Part shown: positions 50,350-60,515 of the stretch, one piece after another
Position numbering within the stretch: the first letter of the stretch is position 1
How the letters are laid out: each line of letters starts with the position of its first letter
Source of the DNA: Maribacter sedimenticola
GTDB taxonomy: Bacteria > Bacteroidota > Bacteroidia > Flavobacteriales > Flavobacteriaceae
Direction of reading: 5' to 3'
Length of the DNA stretch: 64,000 nt
Assembly: GCF_900188415.1 (NCBI RefSeq)
Contig: NZ_FZNV01000003.1
Coordinates: forward strand, 712,523-776,522
Notes under the pieces: model-generated
Seen by the model: the letters and a program-made list of their open reading frames with translations, nothing else
The model's database searches: none
Told to the model about the DNA's origin: nothing
Position numbers and translations under genes: made by a program

Positions 50350-51378
50350 TTACTTGCAGAACTTTAACAGGAAATTTCTAAAGTTAAAATCATGTTCATC
50401 ACCTACAATTCTAAAACTTTCGCAAGCTTTTTCAATTTTTCCAGTTGCCAAATAGGAAATCCCTAAATTTCTTGACATGTCCCTAAGCATTATATGGGTA
50501 AATTCGTTTTCCGAAATCGCTATATCCAACGCTTGTTCATAAAAATCAATTGCCGAAATGAAATCAAGGGTTTTATAATAATCATCTGCTTTTTTTACAT
50601 GATGATAAAAGTCCCAGTTTTCTTTTTTTATAAAGTATTTGCCTTGTTCAAAAAAATTAAACTTTTGTACAATTAAAATATCTTTTCCCGTACTGTTTTT
50701 CCAATATTTTTCTGAATCCTGAACGACTTTCCTAAAGGATTTGTCGAAGCTTTTGTTTATTCCCTGCTCTACCATAATATCCAGAATTTCATTATTTCTG
50801 GTTAAAACGAACGAACCCTTAAATTGATGTCTTTGTGCACTAGTCTTTGAGTAGTTAGATATAGATTTCCGCAGATAGTTTGAAAAAGAGGTTTCGTAAT
50901 AAAATTCAGGATTTAAGCTAAACGACCGATGAAAGATAGTATCATTTCCTTTGATAAAATAGGTTTCTTGATACAAGTTGTTTTCAATCAAAAAATCACT
51001 TTTTCTTAAAAAATAATAACTTAATTCATCACCATGCTCCTTTAACACTAAAAATTTATTATCAAATGAAAAGCTAAACTTTCTAAATCCTATATGAAGT
51101 TCAGAATTCAAAACAGTATACTTACTGGGAACTCCCTTTTCTTCATAATTAATGGATATATACGCTTTTCCCGAAGTAAATTCATAAGATAGAAAAGATG
51201 CGAACAAAGGATGATTAACCTCTAAATCCTTTCCATCTTGGTAGACCACTTTATGACAAAACCACTTGCCTTCAAGAGAATTTTTGCAGTAAAGATTTGA
51301 AATGGAAACCAGAAAAATTACAATAAAAAGTTTTTGGTTCAAACTAGTTGAGTTTAATGCTATGGAATATTTGGTCAT
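50350..51378 (-). CDS. Hypothetical secreted protein with TPR-like C-terminus
   Basis: A 342-residue protein I cannot name. A hydrophobic N-terminal segment (KLFIVIFLVSISNLYC) looks like a signal peptide, with a possible lipid Cys. Residues about 30-110 look like a small beta domain (EGKWFCHKVVYQDGKDL). A middle part (about 190-255) resembles a degenerate TonB C-terminal domain: FKGSFVLTRNNEILDIMVEQGINKSFD fits its strand-helix pattern, but no TonB-box partner is known. The last 90 residues are TPR-like helices (DDYYKTLDFISAIDFYEQALDIA, then RDMSRNLGISYLATGKIEKACESF). It is alone and convergent with nothing close. Confidence 0.6.
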   Translation of the reverse strand: MTKYSIALNSTSLNQKLFIVIFLVSISNLYCKNSLEGKWFCHKVVYQDGKDLEVNHPLFASFLSYEFTSGKAYISINYEEKGVPSKYTVLNSELHIGFRKFSFSFDNKFLVLKEHGDELSYYFLRKSDFLIENNLYQETYFIKGNDTIFHRSFSLNPEFYYETSFSNYLRKSISNYSKTSAQRHQFKGSFVLTRNNEILDIMVEQGINKSFDKSFRKVVQDSEKYWKNSTGKDILIVQKFNFFEQGKYFIKKENWDFYHHVKKADDYYKTLDFISAIDFYEQALDIAISENEFTHIMLRDMSRNLGISYLATGKIEKACESFRIVGDEHDFNFRNFLLKFCK

Positions 51379-51877
51379 AAAGGTATCAAATCTTTAAACT
51401 TTCGTGTTTAATCCCCAAAATAAACAATTGATAATTCATGCGCTTTTTAATCAAATCAACCCTTTTTTTTGCTGATTTAAAGGTACATTTTACCTGTATT
51501 GCGTTTTATGTACAGTTGGTGTTTGCACTGCAATTTTCTTCCATTTAGGTCGCTAAATTTAACTTTTACCATGGCTATTGGAACATTGTTGGTTTAAATA
51601 AATTACCTCAAAAGAAGAATCTTAATGATCGGTCAAATGCACTAAATAGGGCATAAAATGGGTATTTACTAAAAATCAAACCCATTTTTATTGCGGTTTC
51701 ACAACAGAAACAGAACATACCACAACATTAAATTTCCTAGCTAATTACTATAGTGAATATTTGTTATTGGAGAATTCCACAGATTTTGGGTTAAACCAGC
51801 GCGTGAACTTCCCCACTATTAAATAGCACATGACCAAACTGATTGTTTTTTTTGATTTTACTAAGCGTTCTTCACTT
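51379..51877. other. Intergenic region upstream of the giant adhesin
   Basis: About 500 bases of AT-rich DNA before a divergent pair. No ORF or RNA gene is recognised. It probably holds the adhesin promoter, but no convincing TAnnTTTG element with TTG at 19 bases was found. Confidence 0.45.
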
Positions 51878-54800
51878 ATGGGAAAAATTTTCTCCAAAGG
51901 TTTGTTTTTCATTTTATTCTTGTTGTTGGGTTTCAACACAGCGTATTCTCAAGTAAAAAGAGATTTTGCGGTGCGTTATGAAGCTGATATTCGCGGAGAG
52001 ATAACTTTTATTGCGAACAACATCGTCAACCGTTATATACCAGAATCCTCAGGTAGAAGGTGGGTATGGAGAAATGGCCGTTGGAGAAGGGAAAACTTTA
52101 CTATTCCAGAGGTATCACCTAATGATCCATACAACGATACTCGAGGTGCATCTAGTGCAAACGACTCATTTGATATGCGTTATATTGATGTAGATGGGGA
52201 CTCTTCTACCTTTAGCTCAAGTAGCGCTACACTTAATATTCCGGACTATGAATGTTCAATGATACGTTATGCCGGTCTTTATTGGTCAGCGGTTTATACC
52301 AACGCCGACCGTAGTAATATTGATGAAATAAAATTTAGGGTTCCAGGTGGTGCATATCAGGATATAGCAGCGGACGATGAACTTTTTGACGGTTATAATG
52401 ATATAGATTTTGGATATTATGCGCCTTACGCATATTATAAGGATATTACCTCCATAGTATCGGCATTGCCAAACCCAAATGGGGAGTATTTTGTAGCCAA
52501 TGTACGGGCAGATAATAGCCGTACGGTCAGTGGTGGTATTTCCGGTGGTTGGAAAATGGTCGTAGTATATGAAAACCCAAATTTACCAGGGGATAAATTC
52601 ATAACCACCTTTGATGGATATGCGGGAATAAAATCTGGCGAAAGTGTAGATATTCCTATCAGCGGATATACAACATTACCCGCTCCTTTTCCTGTGTATG
52701 CCAATATGGGTGTGGCCGCTTTGGAAGGAGATAATGTAATTGATGGAGATGCATTGCAGATCAATGCCAATGGGTCTTTTACCACCTTATCGAACGGTGA
52801 GAACCCTGCCAACAACTTCTTCAATTCAAGTATCACTATTAACGATGTTCCTTACACCAACAGAAATCCAAATAGTATAAACACCTTGGGTTGGGATGTA
52901 GATTATTTTGAAATTCCTAACGGCGGAGTCAACAATACCATTATTCCTAATGGATCAACCAGTGCTACGCTAAGAGCCACTTCCTCTCAAGACAAATATG
53001 ATATCTTTTTTGCTTCGTTTGATGTGGATATCATTGCACCTAATATTGTGTTGGAAAAAAGGGTTCAGACGCCAGGTGGTGTAGATATAACAGGTCAAGG
53101 TGTTAATTTAGGTCAAACCTTGGATTATGTGCTGACTTTTGAGAATATTGGTAACGATGATGGGGTAGGCTATACTATAAGAGACGTACTTCCTGTTAAT
53201 GTCTCTCCGCCAAACGGACGTAGTTTTTTCAATGCTTCTGATTTTTCGTACCCAGATGGAGTTACCTATACGTATGACCCCTTAACTCGTGAGATTATTT
53301 TTTCTGTCCCGGACAGATACGTAGAAGATGAGGATTCTGAATATTCCATTCGTTTTCGTGTACAAGTAGCGGAAAACTGTTTTGACTTCGTAAACGCATG
53401 TTCTGATTTAATTGAAAATGTGGCCTATGGTACCTATCGTGGAGAAAATAATTCTGCAATGGTAACGGACGACCCCAGTGTAAGTGAATTTAACTCATGT
53501 GGTTTTACGGTTCCAGGTGCTACTAATTTCCTTTTGGACGACCTTAGTGCTTGTAGCTTTGACAGAACGGTTACCTTATGTGGTGCAAATACAATTTTGA
53601 CAGCGGGACAAGGTTTCGACTCTTACGTATGGTATCAGGACACCAATGGTAATGGGGAACTGGACAGTTTGGATGTTGAAATTAATGATGGTGACCCAGA
53701 TAATGACCCAAGTACGCAAGTAGTTACTACTCCTGGTGTTTATATCGTAGATAAAATTGTTGCCGCACCTTGTATTGGTTACCAAGAAGTCATTACGGTT
53801 GAACCCTTTGGTTCTGGTAATATACCCAATCCTGTTACCGAATATTTTAATGAAGTTAATAACGATAGTGATCCTTCAAATGACATACCTGGAGAAATTG
53901 TTAATTGTACTATAGACAATTCTTTCATCCCAAAGATTTTCTTGTGCGGTATTAATGATTCTCAACCATTAGCGGTAAATATTGTAGATGCCCAAAGTGT
54001 TAGCTGGGAATTGTTGGACGAAGGCAGTTGTGCTCCGGTTGGCGAGGATTGTGCCAATAAAGCACTTACCTGTAATTGGACGGAAGTTGGCACTGGAAGT
54101 AACTTCCTATTAAATGCTCCTGGAGAATATAGATTATCCGTTATCAATAGAAACGGATGTATCAGCCGCTATTATTTTAAAGGGTTCCAGAACAATTTGG
54201 ATATAGATTACACCAATAGGGATATTGTTTGTAATACAGACGGTAATATTACCATAACCAACTTGGGCAGTGGATATGGTTACCAGTTGATAGACAATGA
54301 AACCAATAACATTCTTGTTCCGTTTAGCGCAAACAATGGTCCAAGTTTTGACTTTTCTTCTGGCGAGAACGGTTCTTATAGGGTAGAGGTTACACCTACG
54401 GACATCAATGGAGATGTAATACCAAACGCCTGTGTTTTTACTACGGAAGTAATAGGTATTTTAGATAGAGACGTTACCTATAATGTTAATGTAACTCCAG
54501 AATTCTGTTACGAACTAGGGTCTATCAATTTACAGATCAATAATGCGGATGCGGTATATAACTACGAAATTAGAATAGATGATGGAAGTAATGGAGGATT
54601 AGGCACTCTTTTGGACAGTGAAAATGGACAAACGGACAACAATTTTACCTTTACGGATTTAAGTGCAGGGGACTATATTGCTTTAATTTCAACCGCAGAT
54701 GGTTGTTCATATAGTGAGAATGTTACTATTGTGGATAACAATGACCTAACATTAAGTGCAAGGGTTTCTCAACATATTACTTGTAGGGAAGGTAATATCC

Positions 54801-57800
54801 AAATGGATTCTGATGGGGGCACAACGCCACATACCTATGCAATCTGGTCATATGTAGATGAATCAGGAAATACGGTAACCTCATATCCTTCGTATGCAGA
54901 TATACCTGCAACCAATTTTCAGACAAGTCAAATTTTCGACATTTTAGACCCGGGGAACTATACGTTTGTAGTGTTAGATAGAAATGGGTGTTACCAAGTG
55001 TCCAACACTGTTGAAATAGAATTTCAACCTGCAGCGGAATTTAACGCCACTACTGTAGTGGATGTTAACTGTTTTGGGGATGCTAGCGGTAGAATACAAT
55101 ATAATTTAATTGATAATAACGGTTATCAATTAACCTTTTCCTTATTTGATGCCGACGACCAACCTCTTGGCGAGAACGGCACGGGTAATTTTTCAAATTT
55201 ACCGGCAGGGGATTATCGTGTATTGATCAACCAAAGAAGAGGTAGTGCTTCTTGTGATTATGAGGAAAACTATACCATTGGTTCGCCCGCTTCGGCAGTG
55301 CAGGGAGATGCTGTTTTGATTCAAGATTATACTTGTGTTCAAGAGGGGATTATTGAAGCACAGAACGTAACCGGTGGTGTTGCCCCTTATGAGTATAGTA
55401 TTGATGGCGTAAACTTTATTCCAGATACGGTAGCTAATGCAAATCGTTTTGAAAATCTAGTAGATGGCAATTACTATATTACCGTTAGAGACGCCAATGG
55501 ATGTACTTTCAGAACCAATGTTATACTAATAGATGCACCAAACCCGCCAACGGATTTAAATATAACGGCATCTCAGATTGCTTGTCCTGATCAAACGGTA
55601 GACCTTAGGGTATCCGCTACAAATGGTTCAGCTCCTTTTACGTATGCCATTGTTGCCCCAACTGTAATAAACCCCACAAGTACCGTAGGCAATGAAGCTA
55701 ATTTTGACGGACTGGCACCAGACACCTATACGGTAAGGGTTACAGATACTGATGGCTGTTTCTATGAAGAAAATTATACGATAAACGGTATAAACCCCAT
55801 ATCGGCTTCTGGAACTACCGTTCAACCTGTTTCTTGTTTTGGAGCAACAGATGGCAGCATTCGTTTTAATGTAACTTTCCAAAGCGGACAAAACTTCACA
55901 TATTCCATTACAGGCCCATCCGGTTTTACCAGCAATGGAGGAACACAAGCGGTAATCAACAATTTAAATAATTTGGAGGCTGGAGACTATGTAATAAACA
56001 TTACGGATACCGCTACAAATTGTACGTATACTACCACCCATGAACTGGAAGGACCTGCATCTGCATTGGCTATTACATCAATTAATGAAACACAACCTAC
56101 TTGTCTAACAGATGGTGGTGTTAGTATTACCGCTACAGGTGGATGGGGTGGTTACTCCTTTTCATTGAACAACCCAGATGGTTCATCGTTTGGTACAAAT
56201 GGTACAGGTAATTTCAACGGATTGACCCAACCGGGAACGTATAATGGAACATTAACGGATTCCAATAATTGCGCAATACCGTTCTCATTTACATTAGATT
56301 CCGCAATAGCACCTGTCCTAGTTGTTACTCCAAACCAAGATTGTTTTGATAGTTCTACACTTTTGACCTTGACGGCAAATGTAACTTCAGGAGGTGACGG
56401 AAATTTTGAATATAGCATTAACGGAGCACCTTTTACAACAAACAACGTATTCTCCAATTTATCTTCAGGAACATATACAATAGATGTAAGGGATGGTAAA
56501 AACTGTACGGATACAGAAACAATCGTTGTCAATCCAGAGCTAACGGTTACCGCCAGTGCGGGCTACATTACCGCCTGTGGTTCTGCCACTGATGTGGCGA
56601 TCGCCGGAGCGGGCGGTGACGGCAACTATGTCTACGCGGTAGTGGACAACGGCACTACGCCCACATCGGGCGACTTTGTGCCCAACAGCACAATCTCGGT
56701 TACGGGTACGGGCGACTATGACGTCTATGTAAGGGACAACGGCGGCAGCGCCGGTTTCTGCGAGAGCGTATACGCCATTACGATCGACCAGGACCTGCCG
56801 TTGGCACTGACGATCTCGAACACCGCGGTACTCTGTAGCGGGGACAGCCAGTCCACCTTGACGATTATGGCAAGTGGCGGGGAAGGTCCGTTTACCTATA
56901 GTATAGACAACGGCGCAAGCTATGTTTCGCAGAACACGTTCAACAACCTTGGCGCCGGTTCGTACAACATCCGTGTCAGGGACGCCAACCTTTGCGAGAT
57001 AGGGGAAATCCATACGATCACGGAGCCCTTCAACCTGTCCGCCTCTGCCGCTGTAGCAGCATTGGTGGAGTGCAACCCTACACAGGGCGCGGAGGTCCGT
57101 ATCACGAACGCACAGGGAGGTACCGCACCGTACAGCTATAGCTTTGACGGTGGCGGAACGTATACTTCCAGTCCCATAGGATACCTATTGGCAGGCAACC
57201 ATACGGTATACGTCCGTGACGCCAACAACTGTACGTTCCCAATGGACATTACGGTAGACCCGGCCCCTGCACCTCCCACATTGTCTGCAACGGTGGATTA
57301 CCTTTGTGACGGCGACGGCACGGTTACGGTGACCCCGAGCAGCAGCGATTTCGACTACACCTATAGCATCGACGGTAGCCCCAATAGTCCGGCTACCTCC
57401 AATATATTCAACAACGTACCTGCTGGTCCGCACACCATAGATGTTACCTATGTAAGTACATTGGCTCCGGCAGAAAGTATACTATTACAGGAAGATTTTG
57501 GTTCCGGACCCAATACCAGTATACCACAGATAGACCCTGCTTATTGTTACGAACCACAAGACGGTAGCGCAAGCTTATGTGGTTTTGGAACCGACACCCA
57601 TATTCAAGATGGAGAGTATTCCGTAACAAGTGTTATTACCAATCCTTACAATCCGTGGAGAAGTCCTAATGACCATACCGGTAATGCCAATGGGCGATAT
57701 TTGGCGATCAATGTTGGTGGTGCAGCTGGTGTTGGTGGTATTGTATATGCAAAACGCGGTGTAGAAGTTATCCCAAATAGAGATGTAACGGTTTCATTAT

Positions 57801-59143
57801 ATGCATTCAATATATTTAGAAATGGACAATCCGGAGGGGATCCAACCATTGAAATCGAATTGGTTGATTTGGGCGGTAATGTAATTGCTAGTACTGCAAC
57901 GGGTAATATTCCTAAGAACAATAATGCGGATGATTGGCATAATTATAGCGTAACACTTGATCCCGGTGCAAATACAAACTTGGATATTGTTATAAGAACC
58001 AAATCCGCTGTAATTCAAGGTAATGATATTGCAATTGATGACATACTTGCTTTCCAAATCCCAGAACAATGTCCGGGAACCACAAGTATAGATGTAATCG
58101 TAGAGGACGGAAATGCTTTCGAGGCATCTATAATAGGCTATGAGGACCTTGACTGTAACGCGGACGGTTCTGGCTCTATTACTTTTGAGGTAGAGAACTT
58201 TGGTCCTGGAGGGTTTGAGTATAGTTTTACAAGTGACTTTAGTTCTATTCTTGGAAGTACTACGGTATCTCCACAGACGATATCATCACTTTCTGCCGGT
58301 AATTATACCATTTACGTTAGGGAGGCAGGCAGTACTAATCCTGGTTGTAGTACAAGTATAAGTCAAGTTATCAACGAACCTTCGGTGGTGGTTGCGGACG
58401 CATCTCAGACACAACCCTATACCTGTAATAATGGAGGGGCAATTATAACCGCTAGCGCATTGGGCGGTACACCTGGATATACATATCAATTAGAAAATAA
58501 TGCTGGAAGCATATTGACCGCTTACCAAACCGGTACAACTTTTGGCGGATTAACGGCAGGCACCTATAGGGTTCGTGTTATGGACGCAAACGGATGTACG
58601 GATCTAATAGATAACCCTATCACGATTACGGCACCAATTATTCCCGTTTTTACCTTAAATGAAACAGCTTGCTATAGTGGTGGTAATGATGCAACTATTC
58701 AAGTTAATGTTACGGATGGTAATGGGGATTATCAATTTAGGATCAATGGAGGAACATGGGTGGTACCATCTCCAGTCAATTCAACTACATACACATTTAA
58801 CGGATTATCACAAGGAACATACACGATAGAGGTCACAGATGCTTATGGTTGTGATAGTGCATCTCAATCCATTACCATAGAACCTCAATTAACGGTTACC
58901 GCCAGTGCGGGCACCCAGTACACACGGCAACTATGTCTACGCGGTAGTGGACAACGGCACTACGCCCACATCGGGCGACTTTGTGCCCAACAGCACAATC
59001 TCGGTTACGGGTACGGGCGACTACGACGTCTATGTAAGGGACAACGGCGGCAGCGCCGATTTCTGCGAGAGCGTATACGCCATCACGATCGACCAGGACC
59101 TGCCGTTGGCACTGACGATCTCGAACACCGCGGTACTCTGTAG
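51878..59143 (+). CDS. Giant SprB-like surface adhesin, N-terminal part up to a frameshift
   Basis: The frame opens at 51830, but MGKIFSKGLFFILFLLLGFNTAYSQ at 51878 is a proper signal peptide and the better start. After a region of roughly 370 residues with WSAVYTNADRS and SGGWKMVVVYENP comes a DUF11-like module (about 395-520, VLEKRVQTPGG ... DYVLTFENIGNDDGVGYTI). A Cys-rich segment follows, then many SprB-type repeats of about 80-90 residues; each ends in a phrase like LSAGDYIALI or GNYYITVRDANGCTF. A non-SprB module (about residues 1865-2065, NTSIPQIDPAYCYEP ... NGRYLAIN) resembles a jelly-roll binding domain. Such proteins ride on the gliding machinery or mediate adhesion. The natural frame is lost near 58912; the final ~75 residues before the stop at 59143 are an artefact of the shift. 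Confidence 0.85.
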   Translation: MGKIFSKGLFFILFLLLGFNTAYSQVKRDFAVRYEADIRGEITFIANNIVNRYIPESSGRRWVWRNGRWRRENFTIPEVSPNDPYNDTRGASSANDSFDMRYIDVDGDSSTFSSSSATLNIPDYECSMIRYAGLYWSAVYTNADRSNIDEIKFRVPGGAYQDIAADDELFDGYNDIDFGYYAPYAYYKDITSIVSALPNPNGEYFVANVRADNSRTVSGGISGGWKMVVVYENPNLPGDKFITTFDGYAGIKSGESVDIPISGYTTLPAPFPVYANMGVAALEGDNVIDGDALQINANGSFTTLSNGENPANNFFNSSITINDVPYTNRNPNSINTLGWDVDYFEIPNGGVNNTIIPNGSTSATLRATSSQDKYDIFFASFDVDIIAPNIVLEKRVQTPGGVDITGQGVNLGQTLDYVLTFENIGNDDGVGYTIRDVLPVNVSPPNGRSFFNASDFSYPDGVTYTYDPLTREIIFSVPDRYVEDEDSEYSIRFRVQVAENCFDFVNACSDLIENVAYGTYRGENNSAMVTDDPSVSEFNSCGFTVPGATNFLLDDLSACSFDRTVTLCGANTILTAGQGFDSYVWYQDTNGNGELDSLDVEINDGDPDNDPSTQVVTTPGVYIVDKIVAAPCIGYQEVITVEPFGSGNIPNPVTEYFNEVNNDSDPSNDIPGEIVNCTIDNSFIPKIFLCGINDSQPLAVNIVDAQSVSWELLDEGSCAPVGEDCANKALTCNWTEVGTGSNFLLNAPGEYRLSVINRNGCISRYYFKGFQNNLDIDYTNRDIVCNTDGNITITNLGSGYGYQLIDNETNNILVPFSANNGPSFDFSSGENGSYRVEVTPTDINGDVIPNACVFTTEVIGILDRDVTYNVNVTPEFCYELGSINLQINNADAVYNYEIRIDDGSNGGLGTLLDSENGQTDNNFTFTDLSAGDYIALISTADGCSYSENVTIVDNNDLTLSARVSQHITCREGNIQMDSDGGTTPHTYAIWSYVDESGNTVTSYPSYADIPATNFQTSQIFDILDPGNYTFVVLDRNGCYQVSNTVEIEFQPAAEFNATTVVDVNCFGDASGRIQYNLIDNNGYQLTFSLFDADDQPLGENGTGNFSNLPAGDYRVLINQRRGSASCDYEENYTIGSPASAVQGDAVLIQDYTCVQEGIIEAQNVTGGVAPYEYSIDGVNFIPDTVANANRFENLVDGNYYITVRDANGCTFRTNVILIDAPNPPTDLNITASQIACPDQTVDLRVSATNGSAPFTYAIVAPTVINPTSTVGNEANFDGLAPDTYTVRVTDTDGCFYEENYTINGINPISASGTTVQPVSCFGATDGSIRFNVTFQSGQNFTYSITGPSGFTSNGGTQAVINNLNNLEAGDYVINITDTATNCTYTTTHELEGPASALAITSINETQPTCLTDGGVSITATGGWGGYSFSLNNPDGSSFGTNGTGNFNGLTQPGTYNGTLTDSNNCAIPFSFTLDSAIAPVLVVTPNQDCFDSSTLLTLTANVTSGGDGNFEYSINGAPFTTNNVFSNLSSGTYTIDVRDGKNCTDTETIVVNPELTVTASAGYITACGSATDVAIAGAGGDGNYVYAVVDNGTTPTSGDFVPNSTISVTGTGDYDVYVRDNGGSAGFCESVYAITIDQDLPLALTISNTAVLCSGDSQSTLTIMASGGEGPFTYSIDNGASYVSQNTFNNLGAGSYNIRVRDANLCEIGEIHTITEPFNLSASAAVAALVECNPTQGAEVRITNAQGGTAPYSYSFDGGGTYTSSPIGYLLAGNHTVYVRDANNCTFPMDITVDPAPAPPTLSATVDYLCDGDGTVTVTPSSSDFDYTYSIDGSPNSPATSNIFNNVPAGPHTIDVTYVSTLAPAESILLQEDFGSGPNTSIPQIDPAYCYEPQDGSASLCGFGTDTHIQDGEYSVTSVITNPYNPWRSPNDHTGNANGRYLAINVGGAAGVGGIVYAKRGVEVIPNRDVTVSLYAFNIFRNGQSGGDPTIEIELVDLGGNVIASTATGNIPKNNNADDWHNYSVTLDPGANTNLDIVIRTKSAVIQGNDIAIDDILAFQIPEQCPGTTSIDVIVEDGNAFEASIIGYEDLDCNADGSGSITFEVENFGPGGFEYSFTSDFSSILGSTTVSPQTISSLSAGNYTIYVREAGSTNPGCSTSISQVINEPSVVVADASQTQPYTCNNGGAIITASALGGTPGYTYQLENNAGSILTAYQTGTTFGGLTAGTYRVRVMDANGCTDLIDNPITITAPIIPVFTLNETACYSGGNDATIQVNVTDGNGDYQFRINGGTWVVPSPVNSTTYTFNGLSQGTYTIEVTDAYGCDSASQSITIEPQLTVTASAGTQYTRQLCLRGSGQRHYAHIGRLCAQQHNLGYGYGRLRRLCKGQRRQRRFLRERIRHHDRPGPAVGTDDLEHRGTL
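56541..58210 (+). repeat. Direct repeat copy A inside the adhesin gene
   Basis: The first member of a tandem duplication of about 1.65 kb. The part to about 57450 is nearly identical to copy B at 58890-59755. The middle (a jelly-roll-like module) is diverged. 58071-58200 is again almost identical to 60376-60505. Up to about 57450 the copy is much richer in GC than its flanks: 38 of 60 bases are G or C at 56581-56640, against 18 of 60 at 56401-56460. Confidence 0.9.
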
Positions 59144-60515
59144 CGGGGACAGCCAGTCCACCTTGACGATTATGGCAAGTGGCGGGGAAGGTCCGTATAC
59201 CTATAGTATAGACAACGGCGCAAGCTATGTTTCGCAGAACACGTTCAACAACCTTGGCGCCGGTTCGTACAACATCCGTGTCAGGGACGCCAACCTTTGC
59301 GAGATAGGGGAAATCCATACGATTACGGAGCCCCTTAACCTTTCGGCCTCTGCCGCTGTAGCCGAGTTGGTGGAGTGCAACCCTACTCAGGGCGCGGAGG
59401 TCCGTATCACTAACGCCCATGGAGGTACCGCACCGTACAGCTATAGCTTTGACGGTGGCGGAACGTATACTTCCAGTCCCATAGGATACCTATTGGCGGG
59501 CAACCATACGGTATACGTCCGTGACGCCAACAACTGTACGTTCCCAATGGACATTACGGTAGACCCGGCCCCTGCACCTCCCACATTGTCTGCAACGGTG
59601 GATTACCTTTGTGACGGCGACGGCACGGTAACGGTGACCCCGAGCAGCAGCGATTTCGACTACACCTATAGTATCGACGGTAGCCCCAACAGTCCGGCTA
59701 CCTCCAATATATTCAACAACGTACCTGCAGGTCCGCACACCATAGATGTTACTTATTTAAGTACCATTGCACCAGCAGAAAGCACCTTATTGACTGAAGA
59801 TTTTGGTACCGGACCCAATACCAGTATACCACAGATAGACCCTGCTTATTGTTACGAGCCTGGCGATGGAAGTACTAGCGCCTGTAGTATTGGTGATGCT
59901 CGTTTATTTGATGGAGAATATACGGTTACAAGTGCGTTAGCACCTTTACATGCCACATGGATCAGTCCTAATGACCATACCGGTAATGCCAATGGGCGAT
60001 ATTTGGCGATCAATGTTGGTGGTGTTGTTGGTGTTGGTGGTATTGTATATTCTAAAAGGAACGTTGAGGTATTACCTAACCAGGATATTACTATTTCCTT
60101 TTGGGCATTGAACTTATTGCGCACTGGCACCTCTGGAGGAGACCCTAGCATGCAAATAGAATTAGTGGATGGTAGTGGAAATATTATTGCCAGCTCATCT
60201 ACGGCGGGCAGTGTTCCTAAAAATAATGGCCCGGATGATTGGCATAATTATTCTGTCTCACTAAACCCCGGAGCAAATACAAACCTGGATATAATCTTCA
60301 GAACGAACTCTGCAGTTCTTGACGGAAATGATATTGCTATAGATGATCTTTTGGCAACCCAGCCACCGGCAAGATGTCCGGGAACAACAAGTATTGACGT
60401 AATCGTAGAGGACGGAAATGCTTTCGAGGCATCTATAATAGGCTATGAGGACCTTGACTGTAACGCGGACGGTTCTGGTGCGATTACTTTTGAGGTAGAG
60501 AACTTTGGTATAGGT
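58890..60515 (+). repeat. Direct repeat copy B inside the adhesin gene, with a 44-bp deletion
   Basis: The second member of the duplication. The offset from copy A is 2349 bases before, and 2305 bases after, a short segment where A has 57 bases (56564-56620) and B has only 13 (58913-58925). The 44-base loss removes the codons for CGSATDVAIAGAGGDG and shifts the frame. After it, copy B is colinear with A with no net indel to 60505. Confidence 0.9.

Noticed and set aside
56540..57013. Long open frames on the minus strand inside the GC-rich adhesin repeats (also 58896-59420, 57185-57433 and 59490-59738)
   Set aside because: They lie antisense to the SprB frames, repeat in both copies only because the DNA is duplicated, have basic low-information products, and come from the high GC content.
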